A DNA stretch of 64,000 bases, from assembly GCA_963580455.1 (NCBI GenBank), contig OY756967.1, forward strand, positions 16,972,022 through 17,036,021, given 5' to 3'. The translations under genes and the position numbers were made by a program. Under the pieces are notes generated by a model that was given only the letters and a program-made list of their open reading frames with translations, searched no databases and had not been told where the DNA came from. Origin of the DNA: Euonymus europaeus (Eukaryota; Streptophyta; Magnoliopsida; Celastrales; Celastraceae). This document shows, in pieces, positions 1 to 13,850 of this stretch (its first letter is position 1; the number at the start of each line of letters is the position of its first letter).

Positions 1-3043
<3,043 letters not shown>

Positions 3044-3214
3044 TGTCGATTTGGAGAGAGAGGGAGAGTCAAAGAGGAGCTTTTTCTATATCTCTATTCA
3101 GACCAAGACAGGCTGTAGATGATTTAGAGGGAGGGAGATACGCGAAGATGATTTGTTGCTATCCAATGTGAAATGGGTTTTGTAATTTGTATAAATTGCT
3201 TGTCTAAAGGTGGC

Positions 3215-3224
3215 TATTTATATA
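3215..3224 (-). promoter_or_regulatory. TATA box of the beta-glucosidase gene
   Basis: On the minus strand this reads TATATAAATA, about 170 bp upstream of the beta-glucosidase start codon. No other TATA-like word lies nearer, so transcription probably starts around 3185. The purine-rich leader between it and the ATG has no upstream gene. Confidence 0.55.
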
Positions 3225-3248
3225 TATAGATAGATAGATAGACATGAG

Positions 3249-3880
3249 ATTATTTTTTTCTCTTGGGTTCATACGTTTTGGCCAACACCTATATAAAATA
3301 ATATAAAAATATAATTAAGTTGCTTTTGGGTTGAACTTTTATCTTGTTTTTTATTGGCTACACCACATTAATTCACGTCTAATATTATCTGGAATGCAGA
3401 CAGCGTGTTGAAGCTTGTTCGATTGGACTCAATAACAAGGAAAAGAAACCTAGTTTTCCTCGTTTATGGGTGATGCAATTCCAGCATAAACAATTTATTC
3501 ATAGTCAACTGCGTGTGAGTTTCGACCTATATGTGGGGGTTTTGTGCGACAAAATATTTTTATGAGAAATTTTTTGAATCAATTCCAAAGAAAAATTTCT
3601 GGTGTTTAAAGCCACCAACCTTGATTAACTATAACCACGGGTTAAATTCACCTAGAGTTAGAATCCACACACCTACTTTAGTTTATTGCTCGAGTTAAAC
3701 AATACACATTTCCCTAAGTAGAAGCTTCCACCAAACGCTCTAGAGTCGCACCGAAGATTTTAATCTACAAGAACTTATGCACACGCCCTTAAAGATATAT
3801 GCATATGATGTATTAAAATATTTCCAGCACAAAAAGTACACATAAAAACCGCTCAAAGAATATGACACTTTTTTCAAAAG
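3249..3880 (+). repeat. Tandem duplication, unit 1, first part
   Basis: This segment, upstream of the beta-glucosidase gene, is repeated further right. It opens with TTTTTCTCTTGGGTTCA, includes TCTGGAATGCAGACAG and AAGTAGAAGCTTCCACCAAA, and ends near GAATATGACACTTTT. The matching second unit is at 5190-5241 plus 7189-7870. Unit 1 is interrupted at about 3880 and resumes at about 5014 (AATCGGCCTAATTGATATG), running to about 5190. No coding signal is present. Confidence 0.8.
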
Positions 3881-5013
3881 CATAGGCGATCTCAAACATA
3901 CATTAGAACTAGAGGTTTTACTAGCGTCCAGTCTAGCCAAAAGACTGGACGCCGTACAGTCTAATCCATTGGATGACATGTGGATGTTGACTTAGTCAAC
4001 ATCTATAAATAATTTTTTTTTTGTTTCAAAATTTTATTATGAGAAAGATATAACAAAAATGAGTATGAATAACTTATTATTAACGAAAGATGAAAATAAT
4101 TTTTTTATTTTTTTCATTCTTTTGTCGATGGATTATTTACATAATTTTTATTTTGCTGACGGATTACCGATGATTTTTTTTTCCCGATAGATTATAGGCA
4201 GATTTTTTTTTTGTCAATGGATACGAAATTTAAATTTTTTAATTTTTGGCCGATGGATTATCGACGAAAAAATCCATCGGTAATTACCAATGAAATTTTT
4301 TCCATCGGTGTTTAGATTACATATGACGGTTTTAATGATAAAAATTTTTGATCGGTAATCAATATTATCGATGGATTTTTAGGATTACTGACAAAAAAAT
4401 TCTTTCTATAATTTGTGAAGATCTTGTAGTGAAATTAACGTCATCAAATTATTAGTTGGAGCAAGATAGACATTTATGCTTTTTTTTAATGGTGGAAATT
4501 ATAATATTTGATTTAATGGTAAATTGGAGACGGTGTCGTATATCTTGAATAAGTACATATTTTGAAATATTAATTAGGGGCGAACTGAATATTTAGTATG
4601 CAATAACATATATATTGTAATTTTATTTTCTTTTAAATGTTAATTTTTTTCGATGGTGGAGATTATACCATTTAATCTAATGGTAAGAAGGTGGACTGTT
4701 TTTGTACAGTTATTTAAGTAGACTGTTTTGTAGTTTAGCCCTAGAACTAGGGGCCTAAACCAATATATATATAGAGCGCCGCTCTTATACGGACGTCCGT
4801 AAGATTAAAACTTACGGGCGTCCGCTTTATAAAGCCAAAATTTCAAACTTGTGGGGCCCAATATAATGGGCCCCACAAGAATAACATTTTTGATGTGTGG
4901 AAATTGAGTGTTGCGTAAATGACTTACATACGGGCGTCCGTATGTGAGTATTTGCGTATATATATATATATATAAAAATTTGGTATATATATAACACATT
5001 TGAATCGTCATAA
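3881..5013. mobile_element. Composite insertion inside duplication unit 1
   Basis: Comparison with unit 2, where the flanks are contiguous, shows that about 1.1 kb was inserted here. It holds a perfect 11-bp hairpin (3924-3952, arms GCGTCCAGTCT/AGACTGGACGC), a 9-bp palindrome (3983-4003, GATGTTGAC/GTCAACATC), repeated subterminal words of the type CCGATGGATTA, and CTTGTAGTG at 4423-4431, which is the outer end of a CACTA-type inverted repeat. The multi-hairpin element at 4777-4960 lies in its right part. No ORF belongs to it. The insertion probably formed in several events. Confidence 0.6.
4777..4960. mobile_element. Multi-hairpin MITE-like element
   Basis: Three hairpins are packed into less than 190 bp. 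Arms 4791-4803 and 4811-4823 (GGACGTCCGTAAG against CTTACGGGCGTCC) pair at 12 of 13 positions. Arms 4848-4860 and 4867-4879 (CTTGTGGGGCCCA) pair perfectly over 13 bp with a 6-nt loop. Arms 4923-4933 and 4938-4948 pair at 10 of 11. The first and third share the core ACGG(A/G)CGTCCGT and so act like terminal repeats. The GC content is well above the flanks. No protein-coding potential. Confidence 0.6.
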
Positions 5014-5190
5014 CCCTAGTTAATCGGCCTAATTGATATGTAAAATCTTAATCCTAAAAATTAGTAAATTAATCAATTAAAACAAAGAGCCACAAAATAA
5101 AGAATTGACTTTCTTAATAAAAGAAATTGATTATTCTCTGTCAATCAATCAATTATTTTTATAAAATCAAAATAAAGTAATATAAAATTA
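5014..5190 (+). repeat. Tandem duplication, unit 1, second part
   Basis: This is the continuation of duplication unit 1 after the 3881-5013 insertion. It matches 7852-7960 of unit 2 through the words AATCGGCCTAATTGATATG and AAAGAATTGACTT. No gene. Confidence 0.7.
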
Positions 5191-5241
5191 TATTTTTTCT
5201 CTCTTGGGTTCACAAGTTTTGGGTAACACCAAAATAAAATA
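5190..5241 (+). repeat. Tandem duplication, unit 2, first part
   Basis: A second copy of the unit-1 opening, TTTTTTCTCTCTTGGGTTCA, through AACACCAAAATAAAATA. The unit is then broken by the element at 5242-7188 and resumes at 7189. Confidence 0.7.
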
Positions 5242-5885
5242 GGGGGATTCACCAATAAGTCCTCTAATAAAAATATGTATTTCATTCACTACCTTCAATT
5301 TTTCAATATTTCATAACATCCTTTAAATAATTATGGACAAAACTACCATTATTCCAAGAAGCCCTTATATGGATGACATATGCTGACATCATCAGATTCT
5401 TGTTATTTTTGTTCTTTTAAAAAAACTTTAAAACAGTTTTATCTCTCAAAATACAAGTCGAATTTTTAAAAAATATATACATTCATAATCAGCAAGAAAA
5501 ACTCTTTCTAATGAGACTCATGATCGATATGTTTAAATGTTTATTTGTCAAATCCTCTGAATGAACTCAAAGGATTTGTCAAACTTATCTAGAATTCAGA
5601 GGATTTCTCAAAATTCACCAAAACCAATTAAATGAGTTTTTAAAATTAAGCAAAAAAATTCATATGATTTCATAAAAATATATCAAAAAAAAATTGAATT
5701 TTTTAAAAATCAAACAAAAAGCAACCAAAAATTCAGAGGATTTCACAAACTTGTCTCAAATTTAGAGGATTTCTCAAAATTTAACAAAATAAATCAGAAT
5801 TTTCTTGAAATTAAGAAAAAAAGTTTAGAGGATTTCATAAAATATATAATAAAAATTAGAAGAATTTTTGAAAATCAAAGAAAAA

Positions 5886-6023
5886 AACCCGAAACTCTAA
5901 ATCCTAAAGCCCAAAATCCTAAATCTCTAAATCCTAAATCCTAATATCTTAAATCTCTAAATCCTAAACTTTAAACACTAAAATCTAATATTCTAAACCC
6001 TAGACTCTTAAACTTTAAACCTT
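5886..6023 (+). repeat. Degenerate telomere-like tract (CCCTAAA type), first
   Basis: A run of variants of the plant telomere word: AACTCTAAATCCTAAAGCCC, AATCCTAAATC, AAACCCTAGACTC. A second tract follows at 6222-6367. Most units are mutated (TCTAAAT, CTTAAAC), so this is an old interstitial repeat, not a telomere. Confidence 0.6.
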
Positions 6024-6221
6024 ATAATTAGAAATTCTCTGAATTTCCTAGAAATCTTCTGAATTTTCCAGAAATCCTCTGAATGTTAACAATTCGAATT
6101 TCTCATAAATCCTCTGAATGTTAACAATTCTAGTTTTAATTTTGAACAAAAAATCTTATAAATAATTAAGAAGAATTTACAAAAATAAGAAGAAAATCAT
6201 AAAAATTTACTAACTTATATT

Positions 6222-6367
6222 CGTAAACCCTAAATCTTAAACCTTATGTCCTAAACCTCAAAATCCTAAATAATAAATTATAATCTTTTAAACAGAAAAA
6301 CCTTATATCATAAACTCTAAACACTAATATCTTAATCCTCAAAACTCTAAACTTTATACCCTATTCC
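6222..6367 (+). repeat. Degenerate telomere-like tract, second
   Basis: It starts GTAAACCCTAAATCTTAAACC and continues with CCTAAACC, ATCCTAAAT and ACTCTAAAC variants in the same orientation as the tract at 5886. Both lie inside the Mutator-like element. Confidence 0.55.
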
Positions 6368-7188
6368 TCTAAATTTTTTATAAAACATTTAGAGGATAAC
6401 AAAAAAACAACCAAAAATGTAGATGATCGGAGGATTTCTCAAACTTGTCAAGAATTCAGAGGATTTTACAAAATTCACCAAAACAATTCAGAAGATTTTT
6501 TGAAATTATGAAGAAAAAAAATTCAGAGGATTTCTTACCCAGAATTTAGAGGATTTTCGCAAAAATCACCAAAACGTCTAGAAATTGTTATGGTAATTTG
6601 GTTTTGTTTGAAATATGAATTGAGTTTTATTATGATACTATTCTCATAAGTTATGGACTTTGGTTGTTAGTTAACAATGTAATAAAATATTGACATTTAT
6701 ATTGAATAACGTTTTGTTAATGCACAAGTGTTCGATTGTTGATTTCAATAATATAGTGATCCACAGATTTTAATGCATATATATAAGTTATTAAGTCAAG
6801 TAAATTTTGTGCATGTGAGTGCACTTGATTTTCGAAAAAAAATTTTGGTTGATCGACTCTTTAGTTTGATTCATCAAAAGTGAAAATATTAGTTTATTTT
6901 TAAAAACATATAGATACAAAACATGATTTCATCCGACTTTCTGGAATTGTATTTATATTTATTTTATTATAATAATTATTTTCTAAATAAAGAGCAATCA
7001 TATACTAATAAAAATAAAGATAGGTTTAAATGAGGGTAGGGTAAAATTGTCATTAAATAAAGTTAAAATTTAAAGTTGTCCTTATTGAGTTAATCTTCAA
7101 ATAATTGAGGATGTATTGGGCTACACACTTTTCAAAAAGACTAAATGAAATATAAAGTTCATATAAATGACTTATCACCAAATAATCC

Positions 7189-7960
7189 AATAAAATAATA
7201 TAAAATTATAAGTTGTTTTTGGGTTGGACTTTTTATCTTGTTTTTGATTGGCCACGCCTCTATCTGGAATGCAGACAGCTTGTTTTGCTCATGATGCAAT
7301 TCGTGAGAGCTTGTTGAAGCTTGTTCAATTGGACGCAAGAACAAGTTAAAGAAACCTAGTTTTCCTCTTCGATGGGTGACGCAATCCCAGCATAAACAAT
7401 TTATTTGTAGTCAACTCTGTGTGAGTTTGGGTTATAATTTATGAGTCTGTGTAAATAATAGTGCGATGCAATATTTTTAGGAAAAAGAATTCTAAATCAA
7501 CTAATGGGGAAAATCTCAGGTGCATGGAATAACCAATTTTGAAGCAATTTACTATAACTACGGTTTACAAAAATCCATCAATAAATAGGATCCACATATC
7601 TACCTTAGTTTCTTGATCGAGTCACACAATATACATCCTTCATCAAGTAGAAGCTTCCACCAAACGCATCCTTCACCAAGTAGAAGCTTCCACCAAACGC
7701 TCTAGAGTCGCACTAAATACCTCAATTTCCAAGAACATATGCAGATGCTCTTAAAGATATATACATGATGTATGAAAATAATTTTTAGCTCACAAACTCA
7801 CTCAAAAAGTGCACATATATAAAAATAGCTCAAAGAATATGACACTCTTTAATCGGCCTAATTGATATGCAAAATATTATTCCTAAAAGTTAGATAAAAC
7901 TTGCCAATTAATCAATTAAAACCAAGGCCCACAAAATAGGGAATTGACTTCCTTAATAAA
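7189..7960 (+). repeat. Tandem duplication, unit 2, second part
   Basis: It matches 3290-3880 and 5014-5125 of unit 1, but here the two parts are contiguous at about 7850. That contiguity defines the insertion in unit 1. It carries its own internal 33-bp tandem duplication at 7634-7699. No coding capacity. Confidence 0.75.
7634..7699 (+). repeat. 33-bp tandem duplication, two copies
   Basis: Two adjacent copies begin CATCCTTCA(T/C)CAAGTAGAAG and differ at one base. Unit 1 of the larger duplication has only one copy (about 3705-3737), so this arose after the larger duplication. Confidence 0.85.
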
Positions 7961-8657
7961 AGAAATTGGTATCTCTAAAATAAGGAATGAAATCAATCTT
8001 TAAAATGAGAGATAACCAATCCTAAAACACACAAGATTCTGTCTCAATAAATTAATGATTTAAATCAATTTTTTCCACAAAACTAAATTCAGAATCTTTG
8101 TCATAAAAACATATATTTAAATCCTAAAACACATGTTTTAAATGTTAACGCCCATATAAGTTACGTGAAGCTTACCTAAATTTCATATAATATACGTGCA
8201 GGTTTCATGATCAGCATATTCTTAATCTAGTTGAAGCTAATCTCTATTCTTATATATTGTGATCCCAACTAGACTAAAAACATGTTAGATTCATGATTAC
8301 AAATTCAAGTAATGTGTCACGTGAAATATACTAATTTGTTGACTCGGTCTGGGCGTGGAGTGACTATCCCAAATTTAAAACTGGCCGAAGGACATGCTAA
8401 ATTAGAGAATTTCCAATTTAAAAAAAGGGTGATGCCATGCAATAATGCCCACAAACCAAAACTGATTCAATAAAGGAATTCTAGTAGGTGCAAGCCTTGG
8501 AAATGTAACCCACGTCACGTCCATCTTTAGACTTTAGTATGGGTTTGTTGCACAGCAAACAAATATCACCTCAAAATAATATCAATCAATCAGTGCACCA
8601 TCAAAAATACAATCATTCCCTAGAGATTTGTCTTTTCCATGCACTTCCGTTCCCAAT

Positions 8658-8692
<35 letters not shown>

Positions 8693-9666
8693 TATACACG
8701 TCCAAGATTTTCCATATTTCTTTTTGAAAGAGAAATGGTGTTCTTCTACAATTGAATAGTTTAATCCAGTGAGATAATCGTCTTTACTAATCCATTATAG
8801 TAAAAAATCTGATGTGCATCAGTCCATGATCTTCGATATCTAATGTTCAGGTTTCAAAGCCTTTGCAATTCATTGTTAAAAATTTGTCAATTAGCAATTC
8901 ATATGGTTTATCAAATCAATCTGACGCTGGGAGGTGAATTAAGAGCACATTTAATATTAAGAAACCAGACATTTTAGTAACTTTCAGTGGCCTTGTTGTG
9001 CATCTATATGATTTTCCATCTCTTTTGGATGATGGGTATAACTGCCATGCATGTTGCTTATGGTCTCATTTTATTAACTTATGTGGGTGATTATTGTCTG
9101 TTCTATACTTCCTACAAGAAGAATCTGGAGCCTTTTCAGTTGCATATATAGACCATCTCTATTTTGATTTCATGAAATCCATCTTGTCTTGCTTTGATCG
9201 TGTGATAGATTTGTGGGTATTTTAAGGTGAAACAACAGTCAATCTCAATTATTCCAAGGCTTAATTGTTGTTCTTTTAATTTATAATCTTTATTACTTTG
9301 ATTTTCAGACAGCTCTTCCATCTCAATTACAATATTTTTTTCAATTTTCTCACTTGCTCCAATTTCTGCATGTTCAAATTCACACTACCTTGCCTAAATT
9401 TATGCTTTTGCTTGCCTAAATAGTTGGATTGCCCCTCATTCCTTATTTTAGATATGAGTTTGGTGGAACATTTTTGTGGGCGGAAATCCAAACAAGACAC
9501 ATGGCAAGATCTTGACCGGACGCGTGTCTCTCCTGATGGCCAGAATTGGTCAAACTCCTCTAAATCACAGAAGTGATCAATCGAGATCCCAAAGATCATG
9601 AAAAGTATCAGTCATGAACCCCATGATCCTGAAAGGGATTGGGGGCTCGACCAATATTAATGAGTA
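7961..9666. other. Intergenic, no gene recognised
   Basis: AT-rich DNA with a (TA)n microsatellite at 8660-8690. Short ORFs at 9136-9599 (minus) match no family I know, lack splice or codon support, and are treated as chance. It forms the left flank of the CACTA element. Confidence 0.6.
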
Positions 9667-12600
9667 TACTACAAGAAAAGTGGATTTAATTTAGAGACGG
9701 AACTTTGGGACGAATTTTTTATTTTTTATACCTTTTATAACGGAATTTTCCGTCTCTAATAAATTCTGTCATTTTTTGTTTACTTTTTAGGATCCCTAAA
9801 TTTTTTTCCCGTCCCTAATTCCGTCCCAACTAATTGAACTTTTTGACCATTTGTTTTTTAGCGAACATTTTATCCGTCTCTAATTAGGGACAAAAATTGT
9901 TTCCAACCCTAAATTCGTTGCTAATTAGGGAAGGAAATATGTTCGTGCCTAATTCCGTCCCTAATTGTCGGCAAAAATTTAGAAAACAGAATTCACTCCT
10001 GGATCTGCTCACTAATTTCGGTCTAACTTTCTAAACAATTGCTGCTGCTTTCTGGGAGAGATGCATGCCTTATGATCGAAATGCTCCACTTCTATAACCA
10101 AAAATTGACAATTGCAGGTCATTCTCTTGATTTTTTTACCTTGTTTGTATTTATTCTCTTGTAAGTTCTTAACTTTTTAACATTAGATCGGAAACAGTGA
10201 AATAGCACTAAAAACTTTGTTAATTAGGTGATGCATGTCTAATGAATTGTTTCCTTTAATATTTTGAAGATTATATATTCGAAATTTAATGTTACTATCT
10301 AATGTTGGTTAGGATCATAATCTGGTTAGATATTTAAAATTTTAATTGTATGCAAAATTAGTTTTAGATAGCTTGTTATCTAATTAAGAGTTTATTTTGT
10401 ATTATCCTATATAAAAGAAAAATTATGCATACATATATTCTATAAGATCACCTAACTATACAAATTTCATATTTTTCCTCTATAACTGTGGGATTTTTTC
10501 AACTTAAATTTATGTGATTTTTTCCTGAAATTAAATCAAGTTATTAAACTATTGTTTGCTTTCTATCTTATTTTAAATTCTAAACTTCCACAAATTAATA
10601 ATCAATTACTACTTAAAATTAGAAAAATAAACTTCTTTCTTAAAATAATGTGTGTGCTAAATTTATCATTTCAATATATATATGTAGGAGATAAATAAAA
10701 TGGATGTGCCTGAGTATCGTTCTTGGATGAACAACAGATTATGACCGAATCAAGTAGGAATTACACAAGAGTTCATTAATGGGGTTGAGGAGTTCCTTGC
10801 GTTTGCTTCTACAAATGATTTTCAATTTCAAAGTAAGGGAAAAAAATATGGTGTCCTTGCATTATGTGTAAATACAGAAAGGTGTTCCATGAGATTAAGC
10901 TACACTTGTACAAAAAAAGGTTTTCAGTATGGATACTATTACTGGACAACTCATGGAGAAGTCATGCCTGAAATTCCTCCTGTATCAGCTATGGAAGAAC
11001 AAACAGACACTCATAATTATTACTGGCAAGGAAATTATCATGATAATTTTGATATATTCGAGCAGATGGTAATGAATGTTGCTGGTCCTTCTCTTGGTGA
11101 TGGGTTGTACATGCTAGAAATTACGATCAACAATATATGTCAGAACCTCCTAATCTAGATGCAAAAATTTTCTTTGACATGTTGTGTGCTGCCCAAGAAT
11201 CACTGTGGCCAGGTTCTGAATCTCATTCAGAGTTGTCAGCTTCCATGAGACTATTAAACATTAAAGCTGATTATAACATGCCCCAAGGATGTTTTGATGA
11301 AGTTGCCAATCTTATAAAAGAGACGATGCTAGCTGAAAATCTGATGTCTACAAATTTCTATCAGACCAAGAAGTTGGCGTCCAAACTCGACCTTGAATAT
11401 CAGTGAATTTATTGTTGTGTGAATGGTTGTATATCATACTATAAAGATGATGCATATGGAAAGCAATGTAAATTTTGTTAGGCTGACTGTTATAAATTTT
11501 GGAGAATTGGTCATAGAAATTTTAAAGAGGTTCCGGTTAAATGGATGTGGTACCTACCACTTATTCCCAAGCTGTAAAGGTTGATCAGTTCCACTATTAC
11601 TGCAAAAGAAATGAGGTGGCATTATGAGTATTAGCGGGAGTCCGGAGTTCTTTATCATCCATCTGATGGAGTGGCATGGAAGCAGTTTGACAAAAAAAAA
11701 TATATAGACTTTGCTTCAAACCCACTGAATGTAAGGTTAAGTTTGTGTGCAGATGGTTTGACTCTTTCGGACAATCAGGAAAAAATTATTCATGTTGGCT
11801 TGTAATTTTGACACCTTATAACTTATCACCTGGGATGTGCATGAAGAGAGAGTTTATATTCCTTACAATAATTTTCCTAGGTCTCCAAAGACAGTTGTGG
11901 TGTGAAGGTGTGATAACTTAAGATGTGTACTTAAAAAAGATAATTTTGTTATGAGAATTGCAATGATGTGGACTATCAATGACTTTACTACCTATGGTAT
12001 GTTGACTAGATTGGGGACTGCTAGGAAGTTAGCATGTCCTTATTGCATGTAGAGTTCAAAGGCATTCACCTTGAAAATGGTATGAAAAATTCATGGTTTG
12101 ATTGTCACAGACAGTTTTTGTCTTTGACACATTCATTTAGACGGAAAAAAATTCATTTCTTAAAAATCAAAGTGAGAGATAATGAACCTCCACCATGTTT
12201 GTCTGATGAAGAAGTGTCAGCTGAACTTTGGAATTTTCCAACGATTAGTGAGACTAGTAGACATTTAGTATTTCTAGGTTATGGACATGATCATAATTGG
12301 ACCAAGAAGAGCATCTTTTGGGATTTGCCTTATTGGCAGGACAATTTGATCCAACACAACCTCGATGTCATGCATATTGAGAAGAAAGTGTTTGACAATG
12401 TTTTCAACACAGTTATGGACGTTAAGTTAAAAACAAAGGATAATGTAAAGGCCAGACTGGATCCTCCACATTATTGTAAACACAAAGCTTTAGAGTTAGT
12501 GGAAAATGGCAGAGGGAAATTCTTCAAACCTAAGGAAAAATGTTGTCTTACTGTGGAGTAAAACAAGGCAGTGTGTGATTGGGTCTCCAAGTTGAAGTTA

Positions 12601-13850
12601 CCAGACGGTTATGCTTCCAACTAGGCAGGTGTGTAGATAAGAGGGAAGGAAAACTATTTGGGATGAAAAGTCACGAATGTAATGTTTTCATGTAGCGACA
12701 ACTTCCAATAGCATTCCGGGCATTGCCTAAGCCGATTTGGACAGTAATTACTGAGTTGAGTCAATTTTGTAGAGATATATGTTCAACTACTCTATGGGAG
12801 GATCAGTTGAGCATCATAGAGGCTAACATTCCTATGATCCTTTACAAATTGGAGCGTATATTTCCCCCATCTTTTGTTGACTCTATGGAACATATCCTAG
12901 TACATCTATCATTTGAAGCAAGGATGGGTGGGCCTGTGCAATACAGATGGACGTATCATTTTGAAAAGTATTTTTTTTTCATATTTCATATCCATTAGTG
13001 ATATTAATATATATAATGTGGTAATAATTTTTTTTATTGATACATTTGATTAATCTTTGAAATAGGTTCTTTCACTTTTTGAAGTCAAAGGTTAAAAATA
13101 AAGCTCGGGTGGAAGGATCTATTTGTGAAGCATAAATAGTCGAAGAGACGTTAATGCTTACTCTGTACTACTTTGAATCGTAGGTGAGCTCTCGACAAAC
13201 CAGAGTTCCTCGAAATGATGATGGTGGAATTTTGAACTTAGAATTCTCTATAATATCAGTATTCAATGAACCTGGTCGGCTTGCTGGTAAAGCTAGTAAG
13301 CGCTACCTCACCGATCAAGAAAACAATGCTTCGACCTTGTACATTTTTCTCAATTGTAATATTGTCTAGCCTTTTGTCAGGTAAGCTACTCATTTATGTA
13401 CTAATTGATAAATTGTGACGGAATTCAATATACTTACAATGTACGTGTCGCAGCTTCATACAAATTATGTTCGAGTGTCAAGAACTATGAATGATGAAGA
13501 ACTCGACTATCAAATTGAGATAGGTTTTGCATCATGGTTCAAAAACTTCGTAAGTATAAAGAATATTATAATAATATGCCAATAATTTTATTAAATGACA
13601 CTAATATATGTTATAACACATATTATATTGTTATTTAAGGTGCATGAACCACAAAACATGATAATCGATGAACTCCTGTGGAATGTGGCATTAGGACCAT
13701 TGAGATTTGGAATACGTATTACGTCAATTAATACAAATTTCGACACCGATATGTGGAGGAAGGCAAGTCATCAATCAATAGTGAAATATATATATATGAG
13801 GAACCGACCATGGATAATTGGAGAATGATTACTATAGAATACTAAGAAAT
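9667..13850 (+). mobile_element. CACTA (En/Spm) DNA transposon, degenerate
   Basis: The left end reads ACTACAAGAAAA, one base from the canonical CACTACAAGAAAA, and is followed by subterminal repeats of the type GACGGAA/TTCCGTC(T/C)CTAA to about 9985. The interior encodes a broken TNP2-type transposase on the plus strand. I did not find the matching right inverted repeat, so the right boundary is set at the end of recognisable coding sequence. The element is old and cannot move by itself. Confidence 0.8.
10700..13828 (+). pseudogene. CACTA TNP2-like transposase pseudogene
   Basis: Remains of the transposase that would cut and paste the CACTA element. In order: an N-terminal transposase-associated domain (10700-11130, starting MDVPEYRSWM and closing with an in-frame stop after 14 codons); a linker ending KKLASKLDLEYQ (11137-11406); the Tnp2 catalytic region (about 11540-12561) with VKWMWYLPL, NVRLSLCADG, LTPYNLSPGMCMK, and HNLDVMHIEKKVFDN; a DUF4218 region (12723-12998) with PPSFVDSMEHI and LSFEARMGGPVQYRW; and a tail piece (13184-13828) with ELLWNVALGPLRF. 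At least ten stops and frameshifts break it. A GTAAGT donor follows at about 13551, so the tail was probably spliced. The family is secure from the order of motifs. Confidence 0.88.

Larger units (their letters stand above)
5567..6590. repeat. Degenerate AGAGGATTTC repeats, direct and inverted
   Basis: Words like TTCAGAGGATTTCTCAAA recur at least ten times at 5567-5830 and 6430-6560. The complementary form (AAATCCTCTGAAT) recurs at 6040-6120 between them. The spacing is irregular, about 45-60 bp. The arrangement is therefore broadly palindromic and fills most of the Mutator-like element. Confidence 0.6.
5242..7188. mobile_element. Mutator-like non-autonomous element with 9-bp target duplication
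   Basis: The 1,947-bp insertion is bounded by perfect direct repeats AATAAAATA at 5233-5241 and 7189-7197. A 9-bp duplication is the mark of Mutator-superfamily transposition. The ends are degenerate inverted repeats: GGGGGATTCACCAATAAGTC at the left against GGATTATTTGGTGATAAGTC (complement) at the right, with weaker similarity further in. It splits duplication unit 2, so it landed after the duplication. No transposase is encoded. The interior is made of AGAGGATTT-containing repeats and degenerate telomere-like tracts. Confidence 0.75.

Noticed and set aside
3740..3979. 79-codon minus-strand ORF
   Set aside because: It crosses the boundary of an insertion in a duplicated noncoding unit.
5886..6367. 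True telomere or subtelomere
   Set aside because: The tracts are short, mutated and bounded by a Mutator-like insertion with target duplication.
5567..6590. CRISPR-like array
   Set aside because: The repeats are degenerate, irregularly spaced and partly inverted, and lie in a plant transposon.
9136..9599. Two adjacent minus-strand ORFs
   Set aside because: No family resemblance, no splice sites joining them, and next to a transposon end; likely chance.
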